From the NCBI GenBank assembly GCA_012269655.1, contig JAAXJV010000279.1, forward strand, positions 1 to 6,246: DNA of 6,246 nt, written 5' to 3'. The notes beneath the pieces were generated by a model. It was not told the origin of the DNA. It did no database searches and saw nothing but the letters and a program-made list of their open reading frames with translations. This stretch comes from Pseudomonadales bacterium (GTDB taxonomy: Bacteria; Pseudomonadota; Gammaproteobacteria; Pseudomonadales; Litorivicinaceae). The number at the start of each line of letters is the position of its first letter. Positions within the stretch are counted from its first letter, which is position 1. Below, one piece after another: positions 1 to 5,466 of the stretch. Made by a program: the position numbers and the translations under genes.

Positions 1-292
1 CATTAATATTCACCACAGCTTCCTGCCAGGCTTCAAAGGCGCACGGCCTTACTACCAGGCCTATGACCGTGGTGTAAAGCAAATTGGCGCCACTGCACAT
101 TACGTGACCTCAGATTTAGATGAAGGACCCATCATCGAACAGGAAGTAGGCCGGGTAGATCATGGTTTTGGACCGGATGATCTCAGGGACATGGGCCGGA
201 GTATGGAAACTCAGGCGCTGGCCAAGGCAGTCAAGGCACATAGCGAGCACCGAGTATTCCTAAATGGTTTAAAAACGGTAGTTCTAGCCTAG
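1..292 (+). CDS. purU: Formyltetrahydrofolate deformylase PurU, C-terminal part (5' end outside window)
   Basis: PurU hydrolyses 10-formyltetrahydrofolate to formate and tetrahydrofolate in the cytoplasm, supplying formate for PurT-dependent purine synthesis and balancing the one-carbon pool. The first full codon is at position 2, and 96 residues precede the TAG stop at 290-292. The visible part is the C-terminal half of the formyltransferase-fold catalytic domain. It begins [11 protein letters not shown], with the conserved histidine pair, followed by [20 protein letters not shown] and DLDEGPII, which carries the catalytic aspartate region. These blocks match the end of E. coli PurU (about 280 residues) nearly word for word, whereas GART (PurN) lacks this exact pattern. 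The N-terminal ACT domain and about two thirds of the protein lie outside the window. The C-terminus has the normal length and nothing suggests damage. The stop codon overlaps that of the convergent arsC-like gene within a CTAG. Confidence 0.95.
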   Translation, partial: INIHHSFLPGFKGARPYYQAYDRGVKQIGATAHYVTSDLDEGPIIEQEVGRVDHGFGPDDLRDMGRSMETQALAKAVKAHSEHRVFLNGLKTVVLA

Positions 293-627
293 ATCAGTTC
301 CTGAACCCGCTCGGGTGGGCGGCAAACCAAGGCGCCTTTGAGCGATACCAAAACAGGCCGCTCGAGCAAAATAGGATCGGCCTCAATGGCGCGAGCGATT
401 TGGTCTAATGTAGCGCCGGCCGGCAATGCCTTGAAAGCGTCTTCGCCTTTGCGCAGGTGTGCAACGGGCTCGCCGCCGAGCCGTGTCAGCAAGGCCGCAT
501 AGTGCTCGGCATCAAGGCCAGCTTTCAAATACAGCACTTCTTCAAATTCGACGTTGGCCTCTTCTAGCAGCGCTTTGGCTTGACGAGATTTACTGCAACG
601 GGGATTGTGGTACAAGCTATAAGTCAT
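289..627 (-). CDS. yfgD: ArsC-family reductase of the YfgD type (glutaredoxin-linked fold)
   Basis: This 112-residue cytoplasmic protein belongs to the thioredoxin-fold ArsC family. It opens with [10 protein letters not shown], where Cys11 is the expected nucleophile. The arginines of the ArsC active site have counterparts at Arg59 (HLRKGED), Arg90 (LLERPV) and Arg103 (CRPPERV). The HNPRCSKSR wording and the RPPE-Q/R-V ending match E. coli YfgD rather than plasmid ArsC, which has HNPACGTSR. Arsenate reduction is therefore a family-level label and the true substrate is uncertain. No arsR, arsB or acr3 gene is nearby, which argues against a dedicated arsenic operon. The start is supported by a perfect TAAGGAGG Shine-Dalgarno sequence four bases upstream of the ATG. 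The gene is single, convergent with purU (4-bp overlap) and divergent from the acetyltransferase gene. Confidence 0.88.
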   Translation of the reverse strand: MTYSLYHNPRCSKSRQAKALLEEANVEFEEVLYLKAGLDAEHYAALLTRLGGEPVAHLRKGEDAFKALPAGATLDQIARAIEADPILLERPVLVSLKGALVCRPPERVQELI

Positions 628-631
628 AGAT

Positions 632-639
632 CCTCCTTA
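632..639 (-). promoter_or_regulatory. Strong Shine-Dalgarno sequence of the arsC-like gene
   Basis: Read on the minus strand this is TAAGGAGG, fully complementary to the 3' end of 16S rRNA, followed by ATCT and the ATG at 627-625. It fixes the start of the arsC-like gene. It lies inside the 26-bp gap shared with the divergent acetyltransferase gene, so that gap is largely ribosome-binding sequence and has no room for two complete promoters. Confidence 0.85.
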
Positions 640-653
640 GGGTGAAGTATAGC

Positions 654-1064
654 GTGATCAGAGATTTTCAAACCCAGGATACCCAAGCCGTTGTGGCGCT
701 ATGGCAACGCTGTGATTTGACTCGCCCTTGGAATGACCCACATCTTGATATCCAGCGCAAACTCGCCGACTCGCACCCGTTTTGGGTGTTTGTGAATGAC
801 GGCGCGGTGGTGGCTACTTTAATGGTGGGCTATGACGGCCATCGTGGCAGCGTGAATTATTTGGCGGTTGATCCAGCCTTCCAACGCCAGGGTATTGCTC
901 GAAGATTGATGCACCAGGCGGAGCAATACTTATTGGAGCAAGGCTGTCCAAAGCTGAACTTGATGGTGCGCGGTGGCAATCCAGCCAAAGACTTTTACCA
1001 GGCTCTCGGATACCAACTGGACTCGGTTTGTGTCTTGTCCCAGCGACTGATTCATGATGACTGA
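654..1064 (+). CDS. ypeA: GNAT-family N-acetyltransferase, YpeA-like
   Basis: A predicted cytoplasmic acetyl-CoA-dependent N-acetyltransferase of 136 residues from this start (140 from an in-frame GTG at 642). The acceptor is unknown. Numbering from GTG 642, the GNAT motif A is seen as VNYLAVDPAFQRQGIARRLM, with the acetyl-CoA pyrophosphate loop Q-R-Q-G-I-A at residues 81-86. Motif B is NPAKDFYQALGY (113-124). The blocks CDLTRPWNDP (24-33), GYDGHRGS (63-70) and GCPK (101-104), and the RLI-D-D ending, are typical of E. coli YpeA (about 141 residues), so this is probably an orthologue. I chose GTG 654 because it aligns with the E. coli start as I remember it and has GGTGA eight bases upstream. 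GTG 642 has no ribosome-binding site at a workable distance. The stop overlaps the start of the benE-like gene, so the two are probably co-transcribed. Confidence 0.88.
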   Translation: MIRDFQTQDTQAVVALWQRCDLTRPWNDPHLDIQRKLADSHPFWVFVNDGAVVATLMVGYDGHRGSVNYLAVDPAFQRQGIARRLMHQAEQYLLEQGCPKLNLMVRGGNPAKDFYQALGYQLDSVCVLSQRLIHDD

Positions 1065-2208
1065 GTTAGTTAAAGCCTTGGGCTATCGACAAGTCCTGGC
1101 GGGTATCTTGGCCGTCTTTGTTGGGTTTGCCAGCTCCTTTGCCATCGTGTTGTCCGGCCTTCAGTCGATGGGTGCGACGCCGGATCAAGCGGCTACTGGG
1201 CTCGGCGCTTTGATGATTGCGGCAGGGCTGTGCAATATCGTCTTGGCTTGGCGGCTGCGTATCCCGACAGCGCTGGCTTGGTCGACTCCGGGTGCGGCAT
1301 TTCTAGCTACGATTGGCTCGCCTGAGGGCGGTTTTGCCGAGGCCTGTGGGGCCTTTATGCTCTCCAGCGCGGCGATTGTTCTAACCGGCTGGATCAAACC
1401 GCTACGCCAATGGGTTGAAGCGATTCCCTTATCCCTATCCAGTGCCATGCTAGCGGGCGTCTTAATTAACATTTGCCTGATTCCCGTGACCAGTCTGGTC
1501 CAGGCTCCCAGTGTCATTGGCCCGGTGGTCTTGGTTTGGTTCTTAGTGAGTTTGGCTTCGAGTCTTTGGGCGGTGCCGGCTGCGGTACTGGCTGCCTTGG
1601 TGGTCATGGGATTTAGCGGAGACTGGCCCATTTGGCAGGCTCAAGTTCTCGCAGTGGAATGGATCTGGCCAACCATTTCGTTGAGTAGCGCTGTAGGTAT
1701 CGCATTGCCGCTGTATCTGATTACGATGACCAGCCAAAATCTGGCAGGCGCTGCCGTTTTACGCAGCTTTCGATATCAGCCGCCCCTATCCAAAGTGCTG
1801 AGCACCACCGGGTTTGCGTCCATGTTAATTGCACCGCTGGGTGGTCATCACATTAACTTGGCTTCGATCACCAGCGCGATGTCCCCCAATCCAGACGTGG
1901 GGCCTTTCGAGACCCGCTATGGCAGCGTCATTGCTGGGGGCGTGGTGTTTATTTTAATGGGGCTGGCCTGCGCCAGCTTGATCCCCTACGCCTATGCTGC
2001 GCCGGCTAATCTTGTGCCTTCGATTGCGGGTTTGGCGTTGATTGGAGCTACGGCCAACGCCCTTAAACAGGCCTTTGTGTCAGACAAGGGTCAGAACGCG
2101 GCAGCGATTTGTTTTGTGGTGACGGCGGCGGGCGTCAGCGTGTTGAGCATTGGCAGTGCATTTTGGGGGCGATTGGCGGGCCTTATGGTGCATCGGCTGA
2201 AGCCCTAG
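1054..2208 (+). CDS. benE: BenE/YdcO-family transporter (benzoate:H+ symporter family)
   Basis: An inner-membrane permease of 384 residues, close to the usual BenE length of about 390, with roughly 10-12 hydrophobic segments. Family hallmarks are GYRQVLAGILAVFVGFASS near the N-terminus, the WSTPGAAFLAT block at 76-86, the PLGGHHINLASIT block at 261-273, and the C-terminal SIAGLALIG and VSVLSIGSAFWG segments. Characterised members import benzoate with protons in Acinetobacter, while E. coli YdcO is an uncharacterised member. No ben, cat or other aromatic degradation genes are visible here, so benzoate as the substrate is only a family inference. Two adjacent ATG codons (1054 and 1057) can start it. 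Both lie inside the end of the acetyltransferase gene, giving an 11- or 8-bp overlap with no good Shine-Dalgarno, so translation is probably coupled. Its 3' end overlaps the convergent membrane protein gene by 26 bp. Confidence 0.92.
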   Translation: MMTELVKALGYRQVLAGILAVFVGFASSFAIVLSGLQSMGATPDQAATGLGALMIAAGLCNIVLAWRLRIPTALAWSTPGAAFLATIGSPEGGFAEACGAFMLSSAAIVLTGWIKPLRQWVEAIPLSLSSAMLAGVLINICLIPVTSLVQAPSVIGPVVLVWFLVSLASSLWAVPAAVLAALVVMGFSGDWPIWQAQVLAVEWIWPTISLSSAVGIALPLYLITMTSQNLAGAAVLRSFRYQPPLSKVLSTTGFASMLIAPLGGHHINLASITSAMSPNPDVGPFETRYGSVIAGGVVFILMGLACASLIPYAYAAPANLVPSIAGLALIGATANALKQAFVSDKGQNAAAICFVVTAAGVSVLSIGSAFWGRLAGLMVHRLKP

Positions 2209-2755
2209 TCAGTCGCTGACGACGCAGAACCAACATGGCAACAATTAAACTGCCCAGAGCCCCCATCACATCCCCGATGGTGATACGCATCAACCAGAGC
2301 AGTTCGGCATCAAAGTTCCAGACAGTTGAAATGGCATACCCATTGGCCACGGAGCTCAACCCGACAATCAGAATTAGCGCAGACCAGTGCGGCGCACCTT
2401 GGCGGTGGTTGAACAAATCAAGTTTCAAGAAACGGCACAACGCCCAATACGTCAGCGGTAGTGCCAGCGCCGAACCCACACCTGCCACAAGCCAAATGCT
2501 CAACGGCGTGCCCTCGGGCAGGTAAAACCAGCCAAAGGCCAATACCAATCCGAGTGTCAGGCTAGGCAAGGATCTCCAGCGGAAAACATAAAACGCCACC
2601 AACTTCACGCCAGCGGGCAAGTAGAACAAGCTCGCGGTATTGGCGATGTCGCCGACTAAGAACCTTTCAACCGGCAGTATCAGGGTCGACTGGATTGCAA
2701 AGGCTAACAAAAACAAGGGCCCGGATAGGTGTGCTAGATAAGGTACAAAGCGCAT
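2183..2755 (-). CDS. Six-helix integral membrane protein, possibly a stand-alone MASE1-like domain
   Basis: A 190-residue hydrophobic protein with about six predicted membrane segments near residues 10-30, 42-60, 64-80, 86-108, 123-142 and 160-178. The C-terminus is short and basic (RRQRLTR), so it is probably cytoplasmic. I do not recognise a named gene. The LFYLPAGVKLVAFYVFRWRS stretch (43-62) and the final GDVMGALGSLIVAMLVLRR (161-179) resemble the W-P-x-G-I-A-x-A and L-G-D-x-x-G segments of the MASE1 sensory domain. MASE1 is normally about 300 residues with eight helices and is fused to a histidine kinase, GGDEF or EAL domain, none of which is present here. No catalytic or ligand residues can be named. 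The ATG at 2755 is the only plausible start before an upstream in-frame stop, but its ribosome-binding site is weak. It is convergent with benE (26-bp overlap) and divergent from uvrD. The assignment to MASE1 is tentative, but the gene itself is well supported. Confidence 0.75.
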   Translation of the reverse strand: MRFVPYLAHLSGPLFLLAFAIQSTLILPVERFLVGDIANTASLFYLPAGVKLVAFYVFRWRSLPSLTLGLVLAFGWFYLPEGTPLSIWLVAGVGSALALPLTYWALCRFLKLDLFNHRQGAPHWSALILIVGLSSVANGYAISTVWNFDAELLWLMRITIGDVMGALGSLIVAMLVLRRQRLTRASADAP

Positions 2756-2841
2756 ATGGGCAAGATAACAGATAAAAAGAATTCTGCCTTGTGCTTTCGA
2801 TCAATGATCCTTTCCAGGCGACAACCCAGTACACTAACGCG
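2756..2841. promoter_or_regulatory. Divergent control region between the membrane protein gene and uvrD
   Basis: This 86-bp gap must hold the promoters of both divergent genes unless they lie inside coding sequence. It contains a perfect 11-bp inverted repeat, GATCAATGATC, at 2799-2809, which could be a small operator or chance. I looked for sigma-70 hexamers and found only poor candidates on both strands, so no promoter is assigned. There is no CTGT-N8-ACAG LexA box. The role is inferred only from gene orientation. Confidence 0.4.
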
Positions 2842-5022
2842 ATGAACCATCCTCTTCTAGACGAGCTCAACCAAGCTCAATCCGATGCCGTCTCGGCACC
2901 TGAAACAAATCTTTTGGTCCTGGCAGGCGCTGGGTCAGGTAAGACCCGTGTGTTGGTGCATCGTGTCGCGTGGTTGATGCAAATGCACGATATCTCGCCT
3001 TTCTCAATCATGGCCGTGACCTTTACCAATAAAGCGGCACGGGAAATGCAGGGGCGATTAGAGACGCTGACACAGCGCAGCGCCCGGTCGATGTGGGTGG
3101 GTACTTTCCATGGATTGTGTCATCGGTTTTTAAGAACCCATTGGGCCGAAGCTAACCTCGCTCAGCACTTTCAGGTCTTGGATAGCGACGATCAGAACAA
3201 GATCGTTAAACGCATCATTGCCGAATTGAATCTGGACGATAAAAAGTTTCCGGTACGTCAAGCGGTCGGTTTTATTAATAACCAGAAAGACGAAGGGGTT
3301 CGAGCAGCTCATGTCCAAGCCCGTGGCGATTATTATCACGATCGACTGGTGGATATTTATGCGCTCTACGAGGAGCAATGCGAAGCCAAAGATCTAGTGG
3401 ATTTTGGTGAGCTGTTGCTGCGTGCGCACGAGACCCTGCGTGATAATACCGAGCTATTGGTCCACTATCGCCAACGGTTTCGTCACATTTTGGTGGACGA
3501 ATTCCAAGATACCAACGCCGTTCAGTATGCTTGGCTTCGTCTATTGGCGGGTGAGGAAACGCACGTCATGGCGGTGGGCGATGACGACCAGTCGATTTAT
3601 CGCTGGCGCGGAGCAAAGGTTGAAAATATTCGAGCCTTTGAAAATGATTTTGCGCCGGTTGTAACTGTCCGACTCACTCGGAACTACCGCTCAACCGCGA
3701 ACATTCTGAACGCAGCCAATGCGGTCATTGCCAATAATCTGGGGCGTATGGGCAAAGAGCTGTGGACCGAGGACAACGAAGGGGAGCCGCTCAAGCTTTA
3801 CGCTGCGTTTAACGAGCAAGACGAGGCTCGCTTTATCGCCGATACCGCCCAGAGTTACATCAGCGAGGGCAACAGCCGCTCGGACGTTGCGGTCCTTTAC
3901 CGTTCCAATGCCCAGTCTCGTGCCTTGGAAGAGGCCTTTTTACGCGCCCAGATTCCCTATCGGATATACGGCGGCCAGCGATTTTATGAGCGGGCCGAAA
4001 TCAAGAATGCCCTTTGCTATTTGCGCCTGACGTTGAATCGTCAGGACGATGTGGCCTTTGAGCGTGTGGTGAATGTGCCTCCCCGTGGCATCGGCGAGAA
4101 GACGTTGGATACCATTCGAATGGTCGCTCGGGATGAGGGTAAGTCGCTCTGGTCGGCGGCCGAATTTGCGTTAAATAACGGTGTGCTAGCGGGCCGAGGC
4201 CGCACGCAACTCAGTGGATTTATCGATCTGATCAACCGCATGGATCAAGACACCGCCGGGCTGGCTTTGGGTGAGCAGGCCCGTCAGGTGTTAGCGGACA
4301 GTCAACTGATCGATTACCACGGGGCCGAAAAAGGCGAAAAGGCGCAAACTCGAGTCGAGAACCTAAAAGAATTGGTTTCGGCCTGTGCCGACTTCGAGCC
4401 CGAAGATCCGGAGGACGATCCCTTAGGAAGTTTCCTGGCACAGGCGTCATTGGACGCGGGTGATCGACAAGCCGATGAATTTGACGATGCGATTCAAATG
4501 ATGACCTTGCACAGTGCCAAGGGCTTGGAATTTCCGGTGGTCTTTTTGGCCGGCGCTGAAGAGGGCTTGTTCCCTCATAAAATGTCGATGGACGACCCCG
4601 ATGGCCTCGAGGAAGAGCGAAGGCTGGCTTACGTAGGGATTACCCGGGCCATGAAGCGCCTATATATCAGCTATGCCGAAAGTCGCCGGATGTATGGCAC
4701 AGAGAGCTACAATGCACGCTCGCGCTTTATCAAAGAAATTCCTGACGAGGTGATGCAGGAAATCCGCATGACCGCCAAGATCAGTCGACCGGTGAGCTCG
4801 TCGGGCTCCCGAGTTGCGCCGGGCGCGGCACCTTGGAAAACCATCGGCGAGGCAGCGGATATCGGGTTGAGCCTAGGGCAGCGTGTGGAGCACCGGATGT
4901 TTGGTGAAGGGGTGGTCATGAAATTCGAAGGCACCGGTCCTCAGACCAAGGTGACGGTCAACTTTGAATCCCAAGGTCAAAAAACCTTGATTGCGGCCTA
5001 CGCCAATCTGAAGGGCTTATAG
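2842..5022 (+). CDS. uvrD: DNA helicase II, UvrD (SF1A 3'-5' helicase)
   Basis: UvrD is an ATP-driven 3'-5' helicase that removes the excised strand in nucleotide excision repair, unwinds nicked DNA in MutHLS mismatch repair, and clears RecA or stalled RNA polymerase. At 726 residues it is full length (E. coli 720). All motifs are intact: Q-motif Gln13; Walker A AGAGSGKT (28-35); motif Ia TFTNKAA (60-66); Walker B DEFQD (219-223); motif III GDDDQSIYRWRGA (246-258); motif IV NYRST with Arg283; motif V TLHSAKGLEF (555-564); and motif VI EERRLAYVGITRA with arginine finger Arg602. Residues 676-726 form the C-terminal Tudor-like domain that contacts RNA polymerase. The UvrD-style C-terminus separates it from Rep and PcrA. 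The chosen ATG aligns with the E. coli start (LLD-LN-xx-Q). An in-frame GTG at 2791 would add 17 residues. No good Shine-Dalgarno or LexA box is seen upstream. It overlaps the thioesterase gene by 6 bp. Confidence 0.98.
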   Translation: MNHPLLDELNQAQSDAVSAPETNLLVLAGAGSGKTRVLVHRVAWLMQMHDISPFSIMAVTFTNKAAREMQGRLETLTQRSARSMWVGTFHGLCHRFLRTHWAEANLAQHFQVLDSDDQNKIVKRIIAELNLDDKKFPVRQAVGFINNQKDEGVRAAHVQARGDYYHDRLVDIYALYEEQCEAKDLVDFGELLLRAHETLRDNTELLVHYRQRFRHILVDEFQDTNAVQYAWLRLLAGEETHVMAVGDDDQSIYRWRGAKVENIRAFENDFAPVVTVRLTRNYRSTANILNAANAVIANNLGRMGKELWTEDNEGEPLKLYAAFNEQDEARFIADTAQSYISEGNSRSDVAVLYRSNAQSRALEEAFLRAQIPYRIYGGQRFYERAEIKNALCYLRLTLNRQDDVAFERVVNVPPRGIGEKTLDTIRMVARDEGKSLWSAAEFALNNGVLAGRGRTQLSGFIDLINRMDQDTAGLALGEQARQVLADSQLIDYHGAEKGEKAQTRVENLKELVSACADFEPEDPEDDPLGSFLAQASLDAGDRQADEFDDAIQMMTLHSAKGLEFPVVFLAGAEEGLFPHKMSMDDPDGLEEERRLAYVGITRAMKRLYISYAESRRMYGTESYNARSRFIKEIPDEVMQEIRMTAKISRPVSSSGSRVAPGAAPWKTIGEAADIGLSLGQRVEHRMFGEGVVMKFEGTGPQTKVTVNFESQGQKTLIAAYANLKGL

Positions 5023-5400
5023 GGGGCGAATCCGCCCGTCCTGACCAATCGATACCATGACCCAGGTACCCTGGGTGACCTTAACTGGGTCGCCTTTGTC
5101 CTGAATCCAGGCTTCAAGCGTTACGGTAATACTGCTTCGGCCGATTTCAGGGGCCGAGGCATAAATGGCCACCCGCGAGCCCACTGGAATGGGCGACATG
5201 AAATCTAGCTGATCAATCGAAACCGTCGCACATCGTCCCTGGGCTGCCCCGGTGGCCACGGTCTCGGCGGCTTGGTCCATGTGATCGACCAACCATCCTG
5301 CGTAGATGTCACCAAACATGTTGGTGTCACGCGCACGTGCAATAAGAAGCAGCACGGGTTCACTGTCGGGCATAAAACCCGGATCGTTTTCGCTGACCAT
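5017..5400 (-). CDS. yciA: Acyl-CoA thioesterase, YciA-like (hotdog fold)
   Basis: A cytoplasmic hotdog-fold thioesterase that hydrolyses acyl-CoA to free acid and CoA. At 127 residues it is close to E. coli YciA (132). The diagnostic segment is ARDTNMFGDIYAGWLVDHMDQAA (residues 23-45), which combines DTN-x-x-GDI, the GW of the long helix and Asp42 at the position of the YciA catalytic aspartate. It is followed by GRCATVSIDQLDFMSPIPVGSRVAIYA and VTLEAWIQ, the usual strand pattern. YciA enzymes act as hexamers with broad acyl-CoA specificity, so the exact substrate cannot be read here. The ATG at 5400 is preceded by GAG at a long spacing and an AT-rich stretch, a weak ribosome-binding site. 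The gene lies downstream of dctM on the same strand but behind a strong terminator, so its own transcription start is unclear. Its stop lies inside the last codons of uvrD. Confidence 0.88.
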   Translation of the reverse strand: MVSENDPGFMPDSEPVLLLIARARDTNMFGDIYAGWLVDHMDQAAETVATGAAQGRCATVSIDQLDFMSPIPVGSRVAIYASAPEIGRSSITVTLEAWIQDKGDPVKVTQGTWVMVSIGQDGRIRPL

Positions 5401-5415
5401 TTATTATTATCTCGC

Positions 5416-5447
5416 AAAAAAAAGGGCCCACTTCCTGTAGACCCTTT
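5416..5447 (-). terminator. Rho-independent terminator after dctM
   Basis: Read on the minus strand, AAAGGGTCTAC (5447-5437) pairs with GTGGGCCCTTT (5431-5421) in an 11-bp stem. The stem has two G-U wobbles and an AGGAA loop. The last stem bases run into a tract of eight T residues (5423-5416). It starts 19 bases after the dctM stop, as expected for the end of that operon. The thioesterase start codon lies only 15 bases beyond the T tract. The reverse strand lacks a matching T tract, so it is probably one-directional. Confidence 0.9.
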
Positions 5448-5466
5448 GAAGGATAAACCAGCGAGC

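Noticed and set aside
289..627. Arsenic resistance operon
   Set aside because: Only the ArsC-family protein is present, its active-site wording is of the YfgD type, and no arsR, arsB or acr3 gene adjoins it.
1185..1631. 148-residue open frame on the minus strand inside benE
   Set aside because: It lies wholly inside a well-supported permease gene, has a low-complexity translation with no recognisable motif, and is explained by the codon usage of the opposite strand.
2235..2525. 96-residue plus-strand open frame opposite the MASE1-like gene
   Set aside because: The translation shows no family resemblance, while the minus-strand frame gives a coherent six-helix membrane protein.
3577..3615. 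Arginine in UvrD motif III (YRWRGA) where E. coli has glycine (YGWRGA)
   Set aside because: This position varies among UvrD and Rep helicases, and the catalytic residues around it are intact, so it is not a sign of altered function.
5022..5036. Short hairpin GGGCG-AATC-CGCCC after the uvrD stop
   Set aside because: It has only a five-base stem and no T tract on either strand, and it lies inside the thioesterase coding sequence, so it is not a credible terminator.
5400..5412. GATAAT-like -10 element just upstream of the thioesterase ATG
   Set aside because: The transcript would start at or after the start codon and there is no matching -35 hexamer 17 bases upstream. The sequence is simply an AT-rich TAATAATAA run.
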